Positions 56,714 through 64,000 of a stretch of DNA of 64,000 nt are shown here, piece by piece (the stretch's first letter is position 1; each line of letters starts with the position of its first letter). The notes beneath the pieces were generated by a model. That model was not told the origin of the DNA. It did no database searches and was given only the letters and a program-made list of their open reading frames with translations. The position numbers and the translations under genes are program-made. Source of the stretch: Candidatus Amarobacillus elongatus (GTDB taxonomy: Bacteria; Chloroflexota; Dehalococcoidia; Tepidiformales; Tepidiformaceae); assembly GCA_016703545.1 (NCBI GenBank), contig JADJBX010000001.1, positions 434,001-498,000 on the forward strand, given 5' to 3'.

Positions 56714-58480
56714 TCAGGCGTCCTTCCAGTAGTACGGGATCGTCTCAGTGCCGAAGCCGTACCCGGTCGTGCGGTAGTCGAGGACGTTGCGCATGTTGGG
56801 CTGGTAAACGACCCAGCCGATGCCGGCGCCGCCCTGGTGCGGGATGTACCACATGTGCTTGGCGTTTTCGCGCTGGATCTCGGCCATGATCTCCTTGCGC
56901 TTCGCCTCGTTCAGTTCGCGGGCCTGGTCCTGCGCGAGCTTCGCGAGGGTCGGGTCCTTGATCCGGCTGTGGTTGAAGGAGTTCTCCGAGAAGAGGCGCA
57001 GCGGGATGCCGCCGGCCTCGGGGAAGGCGGACTCGGGCCCGAAGGCGATGCCCTTGAAGTCGCCCACGAAGGTCTTCGTGCTGTACTTCGAGGGGTAGTC
57101 CTGGACCTCGGTGGTGGTCTTGATGCCGATGGCGTTCAGGTACGGGATATTCGCCTCGGAGAGCGTGTCGAAGGTGGCGCCGTACACGCGGGTGTACTGG
57201 TACGTGCTGCTGAAGTCATCGGCGAAGCCGGCGGCCGACATGAGCTTCTTCGCCTCGGCGACGTTGTACTGGAAGTTCTTCGCGCTCTCGCCCTGGGCCG
57301 CGCTCTTCGGATCGAGCCAGAAGCGGGTGTGACCGGCGGGGATGACGCTGTTGTAGTTGATGGGGTGGTCGAGGCCGGCCGCGCGCAGCTTGTTCACTTC
57401 GTACGCGAGGTCGGTCAGGGCATCGCGGTCGATGGACATCGAGATGGCCAGGCGGATGCGCTCATCCTTGTTCCAGGGGGAAGCCGGGTCGGGATCGAGG
57501 TAGATCCAGCTCTGGCTCGTGCTCAGCGCGCCGAACACCTGGAGGTCCTTGATGCCCTTGCGCAGGGCGATGAGGGTCTCGGCGTTCGGGCCTTCCTGGT
57601 CGGTGTTGCCGGCCTGGAACTGGGCGATGCGGTTGGCGTATTCGGGCACCACGCTGAGGACGACTTCGTCCATGAGCGGGAAGCCGGTGTTCCACCACGT
57701 GGGGTTCTTGCGGAACTTCCAACCGACGGTCGGCTGGTAGCTGGTCATGATCCAGGGGCCAGTGCCGATCATCTGCTGGGCCGGGTTGAAGCGGCCATCG
57801 GCTTCGACCGGCTGGATGTGCAGCAGGCTGGCATCGGCGAGCAGGTCCGTGAAGGCGGCCGAGGGCGCCTTCAGGCTGAAGACGATCGTGCTCGCGTCCG
57901 GGAACTCGACCTTGTCGACGACGGTGTTGAACTGCGCCGCATTGGTGTTCTTCAGGTCGGTGGCGCGGCCCCAGCTGAACTTGATGTCGTCGGTGGTGAG
58001 GGCGCGGCCGTTCACGGGGGCGACATCGTGGAACTTGATGTTGGGCCGCAGCTTCATCGTCCACTTGAGGCCGTCAGCGCTGGTTTCGAACGTCTCGACG
58101 AGGTCACCGGTGGGGCGAACGTCGGCGGGCTTGATGCCGGGGCCGGCCTTGTACATGAACAGGCGGCTGTAGGCGAAGGTAGCCGGCATCTTGCCGAGGT
58201 AGCTGAAGTTGCCATAGGGGTCGATGGTCGGCGCATCGCCAACCTGGGTCATGCGGAAAGTGCCGCCGCGCTTGGCTTCGGCGAACGGGTCCTTGGGCGC
58301 CGCGGTCGGGTTCGCGCCGGGGGTGGGAGTGGCGAGTCCCTGGAGCCCCGAGACGTCGTCTTCGTCGGAATCGCCGCCACAGCCCACGAGGGCGAGGCTG
58401 GCGCTGCCGGCAACCGTGGCGCCGGCGCCCTGGAGGAATCGACGGCGAGTGGTGCGCGAGCGGCTGGTCCAATAGTTCAC
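56714..58480 (-). CDS. Tat-exported lipoprotein, family-5 peptide-binding protein
   Basis: The 588-residue protein starts at GTG 58480. A Tat signal with RRRFLQG (residues 13-18) leads to a lipobox ending at Cys34 (LALVGC), then a Thr/Pro linker (LATPTPGANPTAAP). The mature protein is an SBP_bac_5 oligopeptide/nickel-binding type: RGGTFRMTQVGDAPTIDPYG, NGRALTTDDIKFSWGRATDL, FNPAQQMIGTGPWIMTSYQP, IRLAISMSIDRDALTDLAYE. It delivers peptides or related ligands to an ABC importer. No permease or ATPase gene lies nearby, so it would use a complex encoded elsewhere. AAGGGG sits upstream. Confidence 0.88.
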   Translation of the reverse strand: MNYWTSRSRTTRRRFLQGAGATVAGSASLALVGCGGDSDEDDVSGLQGLATPTPGANPTAAPKDPFAEAKRGGTFRMTQVGDAPTIDPYGNFSYLGKMPATFAYSRLFMYKAGPGIKPADVRPTGDLVETFETSADGLKWTMKLRPNIKFHDVAPVNGRALTTDDIKFSWGRATDLKNTNAAQFNTVVDKVEFPDASTIVFSLKAPSAAFTDLLADASLLHIQPVEADGRFNPAQQMIGTGPWIMTSYQPTVGWKFRKNPTWWNTGFPLMDEVVLSVVPEYANRIAQFQAGNTDQEGPNAETLIALRKGIKDLQVFGALSTSQSWIYLDPDPASPWNKDERIRLAISMSIDRDALTDLAYEVNKLRAAGLDHPINYNSVIPAGHTRFWLDPKSAAQGESAKNFQYNVAEAKKLMSAAGFADDFSSTYQYTRVYGATFDTLSEANIPYLNAIGIKTTTEVQDYPSKYSTKTFVGDFKGIAFGPESAFPEAGGIPLRLFSENSFNHSRIKDPTLAKLAQDQARELNEAKRKEIMAEIQRENAKHMWYIPHQGGAGIGWVVYQPNMRNVLDYRTTGYGFGTETIPYYWKDA

Positions 58481-58784
58481 GTTTGCAATCCCCTTCAAAC
58501 GCGCCGGTACGATTATCAAATTCACTTTGATTCGGCGAGAACTGGTTACACGCGCGGCACCGAAACGAATCAAACGTCGAATCGGGCACCTTGGTGAATC
58601 GAATCACCACGCGCGACAGCCGGGCCCCGGGGGTGGGCGGCGCCGCATGCACGGCGACCTTCACACTCGGCGGAGCACCTGGATGAGGTAGTGCTTGCGG
58701 TCGAGAGGGTTCGCGTCGAAGCCGCGGCGAACGGGAGCGATGCCTCGCGGCGGCGGGGGTCGCCGCACCGCGCCGTTCGAGGCG
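58481..58784. other. Intergenic region, promoter-like AT stretch, otherwise nothing
   Basis: Contains an A/T-rich spot (TTTGATAATCG on the minus strand, complement near 58513-58523) that may be the -10 region of the substrate-binding-protein gene, and repeats of GAATC/GATTC. A short minus-strand frame ending FDANPLDRKHYLIQVLRRV (58675-58760) looks protein-like but has no start; it may be a gene remnant. No other feature is seen. Confidence 0.4.
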
Positions 58785-59432
58785 TCAGGTCACGGAGGCG
58801 GGGTATTCGGCCTGGCAGTAGCCGTGATTGCAGTAGCCGCCGGGGTTCCGTTTGAGGTACTGCTGGTGGTACGGCTCGGCGTAGTAGAAGGGACCGGCGG
58901 GGACGATCGTGGTGGTGATTTCGCCGTAGCGGCCGGCGGTCAGCGCCGCCTGGTACCGCTCCAGCGACGCGCGGGCCGTGCGCTCCTGCGCCTCGTCCTC
59001 CACGAACAGGGCGGACCGGTACTGGGTGCCGACATCGTTGCCCTGGCCCATGAATTGGGTCGGATCGTGATTCTCCCAGAACACCTTGAGCAGGTCTTCG
59101 TACGCCGCGGTCGTGGGGTCGAAGATGACGACGGCGGCCTCGGCATGGCCGGTTCGCTGCGTGCAGACCTCTTCGTAGGTTGGGTTCGGGGTGAAGCCGC
59201 CGGTGTAGCCGACGAACGTGGAGTACACGCCCGGCACCTGCCACATGAACTTCTCGGTACCCCAGAAGCAGCCCATGGCGAACGTGGCGCGCTGGAAGCC
59301 CGCGGGCCAGGGGCCGGTAAGCGGCGTGCCCAGGACAAGGTGCCGGTCCGGCACGGGGACTGGCGTGTCGCGGCCGGGCAGGGCCTCGGCGGGCGAGGAC
59401 GGCAGGGGAAGGATGGCGCGCTTGAAGAACAT
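58785..59432 (-). CDS. msrA: Peptide-methionine (S)-S-oxide reductase
   Basis: The 215-residue protein has catalytic Cys55 in FAMGCFWGTEKF. VYSTFVGYTGGFTPNPTYEE and NHDPTQFMGQGNDVGTQYRS are the MsrA core, and NPGGYCNHGYC holds the resolving cysteines near the C-terminus. It repairs oxidised methionine using thioredoxin. The start at 59432 follows a perfect GGAGGT. The N-terminal 35 residues are longer than usual and Pro-rich, with no clear signal peptide. Monocistronic. Confidence 0.93.
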   Translation of the reverse strand: MFFKRAILPLPSSPAEALPGRDTPVPVPDRHLVLGTPLTGPWPAGFQRATFAMGCFWGTEKFMWQVPGVYSTFVGYTGGFTPNPTYEEVCTQRTGHAEAAVVIFDPTTAAYEDLLKVFWENHDPTQFMGQGNDVGTQYRSALFVEDEAQERTARASLERYQAALTAGRYGEITTTIVPAGPFYYAEPYHQQYLKRNPGGYCNHGYCQAEYPASVT

Positions 59433-59521
59433 GGGGGACCTCCGGCGGCGATGGCGCCGCTGGTGAAATGATACCGGGACGGGAAGGGGCTGTGGCCGTC
59501 GCAAGAGGGCGAAGGCCCGGG

Positions 59522-60424
59522 TCAGCGCACGAGGGCAATCAGGACCGTGAGGGTGAGCATGCTGGCGAAGGTGGAGGTGACGACGGCACGCGTCACGAAG
59601 GTGGGCACGGCGCCGAACTCGGTCGCGAGGATAGTCGCGATGACGGCCGTCGGCATCGCCGCGAGGACGACCAGCGTGTCTCGCGTGATGCCATCAAGTC
59701 CGAGCGCGAGCGCGGCCGCGTAGGCGACCGCGGGGCCAATGAGCAGGCGTCCGGCGTTGACGACGAGCACCTCGGAGAGGTGTTCCAGCGAAATCGCGCG
59801 CTGCACCTGCAACCCGAGCACGACCAGCATCGACGGTACGGCTGCTCCCGCGAGCGACGAGATTGGCGCGTCGAACGTCTTGGGGATGTCGATGGCGAAG
59901 GCGTTGACGAGCGCGCCCGCGGCCGCTGCATGGAGCGCGGGGTAGCGCAGCGGCGCGCGCAGGACCTCGCCGCGGGAACCGTGTGACGCGGTGGAGGCGA
60001 TCGCGATCCCGGCGGAGTTGGCGAGGGCGGACCCGGCAACGAAGTTCATGACGGCGACCTGGAGCCCGGCATCCCCAAACGCGAGCTGCGCCACCGGAAG
60101 GCCCATGTTACCCACGTTCGGGGTCGTGGCCGCCAGCGCGACGGCGGCCCGGAGTGGCCGCGGGTGGCCCGAAAGCAGCGAATACACCGTCGCCGCGAGG
60201 TACATCACGATGAATGTCGCGCCCATGACGGCGAAGATTCGAAACGAAGCGCCCGCGGACAGCTTCGTTTCGGACAGCGAATGAAACACGAGGCAGGGAC
60301 TGAACAGGTAGAACACGAGCGGCGAAAGCCCCGAGACGGGGACGGCGCGCCAGCGGCCCACCAATCCGCCCGCCACGGCGACAAGCGCGACCGGGAGCAC
60401 CACCTCGAGGAAGTCGGAAAGCAC
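59522..60424 (-). CDS. AEC-family (auxin efflux carrier-like) transporter
   Basis: The 300-residue protein with 10 predicted TM helices begins with FLEVVLPVALVAVAGGLVGR. It has LVFYLFSPCLVFHSLSETKL and TTPNVGNMGLPVAQLAFGD (the N-x-G-N-x-G-L-P-V motif of AEC transporters); the second half is NAGRLLIGPAVAYAAALALG and MPTAVIATILATEFGA. Such carriers move organic acids such as malate. The start is GTG 60424; the ribosome site is unclear. Confidence 0.85.
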   Translation of the reverse strand: MLSDFLEVVLPVALVAVAGGLVGRWRAVPVSGLSPLVFYLFSPCLVFHSLSETKLSAGASFRIFAVMGATFIVMYLAATVYSLLSGHPRPLRAAVALAATTPNVGNMGLPVAQLAFGDAGLQVAVMNFVAGSALANSAGIAIASTASHGSRGEVLRAPLRYPALHAAAAGALVNAFAIDIPKTFDAPISSLAGAAVPSMLVVLGLQVQRAISLEHLSEVLVVNAGRLLIGPAVAYAAALALGLDGITRDTLVVLAAMPTAVIATILATEFGAVPTFVTRAVVTSTFASMLTLTVLIALVR

Positions 60425-60469
60425 GGACGAATAAGACGGGAGAATAGCGAAAGGAAAAAGGGGCGAGCG

Positions 60470-60934
60470 CTACGGGACGAGCGGACGGAACAGCTCGGTG
60501 CGCCAGCCCGCCCGATCGGGGGTGGTTTCGGGGCCGACGGCGTAGGTCTCGCGGAGGGATCCGTCAGAGGTGTGGCCGGATGCGGCGAGCCAGGCGTCGA
60601 ACTCGGCCCAGCCCTCGGCGAGCCCTTCATAGCCGCCGTGATAGGTGGTGCGGGCGACGCGGGCCGCGGGGATTTCGGCGCCGGTGACGCGGCCGCTGTC
60701 GGCCACGGGACCGGTGACGGGAACGCCGATCTCGAAATCCCAGACGTCGGGGACGATGCGGTGGTGAACGGCGAACCATGGGCCGGCGGGGCCCACGCCC
60801 TGGGCGGCGACGGCGGCCATCAGCTCCGTGTACGCGGGCCCCATCTCGACCTGGATCTGGTCCTTGGGGATCAGCAAGCGGATGACCGCGGCGGGAACCG
60901 CGGCAATCTCGTCGATGACGGGGGGCTCGATCAT
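60470..60934 (-). CDS. GyrI-like/AraC effector-binding domain protein
   Basis: The 154-residue protein starts at ATG 60934 with GAGGAGGT ten bases upstream. It has the AraE_bind/GyrI-like layout: VPAAVIRLLIPKDQIQVEMG, GPWFAVHHRIVPDVWDFEIG, ARVARTTYHGGYEGLAEGWA, RETYAVGPETTPDRAGWRTE. The conserved Glu near the end of the domain (the effector-binding residue) is at WDFEIG or ETYAVG. These domains bind small molecules or gyrase; no DNA-binding part is present. It is divergent from the phosphotransferase gene. Confidence 0.75.
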   Translation of the reverse strand: MIEPPVIDEIAAVPAAVIRLLIPKDQIQVEMGPAYTELMAAVAAQGVGPAGPWFAVHHRIVPDVWDFEIGVPVTGPVADSGRVTGAEIPAARVARTTYHGGYEGLAEGWAEFDAWLAASGHTSDGSLRETYAVGPETTPDRAGWRTELFRPLVP

Positions 60935-61025
60935 GGCGGACGTACCTCCTCGAAGAACGGAGATCATGGCATGGGAGACCACGAACGAGAAGTGCCGGTG
61001 GCACACGCGGCGCTACAGTGGGTTC

Positions 61026-62014
61026 GTGGATGATGCGTGCGGAGGAACGGCGGCAGCGGCGGAGGCCTTTGCGCGCTTCGGAGTTCCCGGCGCCCTCGGT
61101 CAGCCCTGCGCGGACGGCTGGAGCGCGCGCTGGCCGGTGACCGGCGGGGAACGCCCGCTCACGCTCGTCCGCCTCGGGGATGACGGCGGCGCGTGGTTGT
61201 TTGCGGTCACCCGGCACATGAGCGCCCGGGGCTGGCCCGTGGAAACGCCCCTGAACGGCCCCGGAGGGCCGGTTGTCACCGCGCAGGGCGTGCCGTTCGC
61301 GCTCCTGCAAGGTGCGGCGGGTGAGCCCGGCGACCGGAGGAGCCGCGCGCATCAGCACGTGCGCGGGCGGCTGCTGGCGCGCTTTCACCGGGACGCGGCG
61401 AGTTTCGCCGAGCGCGAGCAGCGGCTCGGTTTTGGCCGGGCGTGGGAGCTCGACCTTTTCGTACGCCCGCGGGCCGACAGCTTCAACGCCCTGCTCGCCG
61501 AGTTCGCGGCGGAACAGCGGGACCTTGCCTGGGCGCTCCGGCGCGAACGGTATCGCAACCTGCGGGAACTGGCGCGGATGGGGTACGGGAGAGCGACTCG
61601 ACGCTGATTCACGGGCACTTCGGCGGCGACGGGCTGCTGTTTCGCGATGGTGCGATTGCCGCCGTCCCGGCGCTGGACCTCGTCCGCCGGGATTCGGCGA
61701 TGTTCGACGTCGCGGTCGCGCTGGCACTGGAATGCGCGGACCCCGGCGGCGAGGCGCTTGACGCGGGGCTGGTGCACGCCTTCATGGCCGGGTACGGGGC
61801 CGGTGGCCGGCTCGCCATCGAGCAGGCCCGGCTTGTGCTGCCGCTGGTGCGGGCGGCGTACACCTGGCAAGGGATGGCGGCGCTGCTGTCGTGGAAGGCG
61901 GGCGGCGGCCCGGACGCGATCGAACGGCTGCAGCGGATCGCGGAGCGCCGGCTGCCCGCACTCGATGCGCGCCGCGTGGAGCTCACGGAGGCGGTGGAGG
62001 CGGCGGCCGGCTAG
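61026..62014 (+). CDS. APH-family phosphotransferase, frameshifted
   Basis: Two frames give one kinase-like protein of about 330 residues. The first (GTG 61026) has GGERPLTLVRLGDDGGAWLF, PFALLQGAAGEPGD and RGRLLARFHRDAASFAER. The second continues TLIHGHFGGDGLLFRDGAIA (Brenner-type HGxxxxxN/D loop), then VPALDLVRRDSAMFDVAVAL (DFG-like Asp). They join near 61592 with a net one-base shift. A TACAGT -10 box ends six bases before the GTG, so the mRNA may be leaderless. Family members phosphorylate aminoglycosides, choline or other small molecules. The stop shares CTAG with the convergent ABC gene. Confidence 0.7.
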
Positions 62015-63842
62015 CGGTACGCGGCGGCCTGAATACCGTAGAGGTCGGCGTAGGTGCCGCCTCGGGCCATGAGCTCCTCGTGGGTGCCGAACTCCGCGAG
62101 TCTCGCGCCGTTGAGGACGACGATGAGGTCGGCCATGCGCACGGTCGAAAAGCGATGCGAGACGAGGACGGTGATGCGGCCGTTGCCCGCGAGCCCGGTG
62201 CCCTCGCGGCGGCGGCGGCGTAGCGTTCGAACAGCGCGTGCTCGGTCTCCGCGTCGAGGGCGGCGGTGGGCTCGTCGAGGACAAGGAGGAGGGGGGCATC
62301 GCGCATGAAGCCGCGGGCAAGTGCGATCTTTTGCCACTGGCCGAACGACACCTCGACCCCCTCGGGCCAGGTCGGGCCGAGCTGGGTTTCGAGTGCCGCG
62401 GGAAGGCGGGCGACCACGTCCTCGGCGCCGGCCCGGCCCACGGCGGTGACGACCGCGGGCTCGCTCTCGTAACGCGGGATATCCCCGACGGCGACGGAAT
62501 GGCGGGCGCGGAATTCGAACCGGAAGAAGTCCTGGAAGGCGCCCGCGATGCGTTCGCGCCAGTCCTCGGCGCGGATGCGGGCGAGCGGCACGCCATCGAC
62601 GCTGATGCCCCCGGCGGTGGGCTCGTAGAGCTTGCAGAGGAGCTTCACGAGGGTGCTCTTGCCCGCGCCGTTTTCGCCGACGACGGCAACGACCGCGCCT
62701 GCGGGAATGGTGAAGGTGAGATCGTCGAGGACGACGTGCCCCGTGCCCGGGTAGGCGAAGGAGAGGTGTTCGACGCGTATGCCATCGCGGAGGGAGGCGG
62801 GGGCGGGAAGGTCCTCCTCGCGGGTGACAGCGGCGGCGTAATCCTCCAGCCACGCGAGGCGCCGCGAGCCGTCCATCCAGATGCCGCGGAGGAAGCCGAT
62901 TTCGCCGACCGTCGCTCCGATATATGAGGAAAGGCGCGCGCCGGCAGCGAGCACAAGGAGGACATCGGCGGGGGGCGCATCGATGCCGGAAACGACGAAG
63001 ATGACGGCGCCGGTGTAGCCCGCACCGAAGACGGCCCAGGCAAGCCCCTGCCACAGGGCGGAGCCCCAGCGCGCGGCGGCGACGGGTCCGTACCATCGCT
63101 CCCAGGCTGCGCGCCGGCCGGCCGCGATGCGCGTGCCGATGCCCGTCACACGGACCTCCTTCCCCGGCGGCGCCGCGGTCGCGAGCGTGAAGTAGTGGCG
63201 GGCGAGACGCTTCGCCGATGCCCCGCGCTCCTCAGCGGCGCGTTCCACAGCCGGCCGCCACGTGGATGCGAGCACCGTGGGCACCGCGCATAGACCCAGC
63301 AGGAGCAGCGCGGGGTGAATGGAAGCAAGCAGCGCGAGCACGACCACGAGGCGCAGCACCCACCCCGCCGTGGTGAACAGCGACATGTACAGGTGGTCGA
63401 GGACGAACACCTGGTCGCGAAGGACGGCGAGGCGGTCGAGGTAATCCGGGCGCTCCTGGTGGGCGATGGTCGAGACGGTGGCCTGCAGCCGCGCGACGTG
63501 CGCTTCGAGCGCGATCGTGACGCGGTCGCGGAAGCGGCGCTGAACCCGGACGCTGATGGTCGCGAGGAACCAGGTTCCGGCGGTGGAGGCGGCGAGGCCG
63601 CCCGCGGCGATGAGCAGCAGCGTGCGGTCGGATTCGAGCACACCCTGGCCCAGCAGCTTCAGCCAGAGCGCGAACAGGGCATCGGGGACGGCGGCGAGCA
63701 GCGACAGGAGGAACGCGGCGAGCAGCAGCCGGGGCTCGTGACGATAGCCGAGTTTGCACAGCCGCCACATGGAGGAGATGGCCGGCGGAAGGTCGTCCGG
63801 GAGGCGGCGGGAGCCCGCGCCCGCGTCAGGCGAGGACGTCAT
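62011..63842 (-). CDS. ABC exporter half-transporter (TM plus ATPase), frameshifted near the C-terminus
   Basis: The protein has about 610 residues: six TM helices (LLLAAFLLSLLAAVPDALFA, LVVVLALLASIHPALLLLGL and others), then an ATPase domain with Walsh A VVGENGAGKSTLVKLL, signature SFGQWQKIALARGFM (degenerate, no LSGGQ) and Walsh B LLLVLDEPTAALDAE. The frame shifts at about 62190-62225 in a GGC-rich run; the true end reads ITVLVSHRFSTVRMADLIVV (H-loop) to GIQAAAYR at 62011. The start overlaps the preceding ABC gene by 17 bases, so the two make a heterodimer. The degenerate signature is typical of one site of such pairs. Substrate unknown. Confidence 0.85.
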
Positions 63843-64000
63843 AGGTGACCCCTTCCTCCTCCTCGAACCGCTGTGCCTGCAGGTCGAACATCGTTCGATA
63901 CCGGCCGCCGAGCGCCATCAGCTCGTCGTGTGTGCCCAGCTCGACCACGCGGCCGTGTTCCACGACGCAGATGCGGTCGGCGTGCCGGACGGTGGAGAAG
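63826..64000 (-). CDS. ABC exporter half-transporter, C-terminal end (cut by right edge)
   Basis: The visible end of an ABC ATPase reads FSTVRHADRICVVEHGRVVE, LGTHDELMALGGRYRTMFDL, QAQRFEEEEGVTYDVLA. This is the region after the H-loop of an MsbA/MdlB-type protein. It is the upstream partner of the overlapping ABC gene and runs off the window. Confidence 0.8.
   Translation of the reverse strand, partial: FSTVRHADRICVVEHGRVVELGTHDELMALGGRYRTMFDLQAQRFEEEEGVTYDVLA

Noticed and set aside
58675..58760. Short frame ending FDANPLDRKHYLIQVLRRV as a gene
   Set aside because: No start codon or upstream coding sequence; kept only as a possible remnant.

Overview
The window is very G+C-rich DNA with closely packed genes, mostly on the minus strand. 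It encodes an F420-type LLM oxidoreductase, CaiB/BaiF plus oxalyl-CoA-decarboxylase-like enzymes, several VOC and GNAT proteins, a DUF2938-like membrane protein, an ECF41-type sigma factor and apparently leaderless genes. This suits a Chloroflexota-like bacterium (Dehalococcoidia/Tepidiforma side); an actinobacterium is the main alternative. No rRNA gene or other marker settles it.

Layout. 1-250: N-terminus of a Lon-related AAA_32 protease, followed at 251-835 by a gene-free stretch full of poly-G runs that is probably an assembly artefact. 836-3680: a thiamine-diphosphate lyase and a CoA-transferase, a likely oxalate or 2-hydroxyacyl-CoA module. 3.8-12.3 kb: housekeeping genes (Ppx/GppA, SixA, uracil-DNA glycosylase, GlyRS, RsmE) with small unknown genes. 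12.6-19.6 kb: a secreted protein, dnaE, a surface metallopeptidase and tRNA-Glu. 19.8-34 kb: an ABC-2 exporter operon, membrane proteins, regulators (TetR, MalT-like LuxR), a DraG-type hydrolase with a phosphatase-like N-domain, and an MFS exporter. 34-36 kb: GNAT and membrane proteins. 36.05-48.2 kb: an accessory island. 48.4-64 kb: a MerR-ArsC fusion, VOC genes, an ECF41 sigma factor, a UvrA2-like ATPase, a divergent MMPL/TetR pair, an oligopeptide-binding lipoprotein, MsrA, an AEC transporter, a phosphotransferase and a heterodimeric ABC exporter cut by the right edge.

The island is the most interesting part. A minus-strand operon running from 48219 to 37803 encodes, in order: a membrane-anchored von Willebrand A protein; a tubulin-like (Tubulin_2 type) GTPase of about 925 residues; an unknown alpha/beta-like protein; a two-TM protein; a four-TM protein with a large soluble tail; and a protein combining a DUF1998-like cysteine cluster with a DA1-like zinc metallopeptidase. 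Facing it on the plus strand are the 3' remnant of a DUF499 gene and a small degenerate GGDEF-like protein. I read the operon as a membrane-tethered cytoskeletal or conflict system of unknown function.

Quality warning. Many genes, including the essential glyS, are split by single-base frameshifts, and these are densest in the island. The reconstructions given here join frames by hand. Most of the breaks look like consensus indel errors rather than true pseudogenes.
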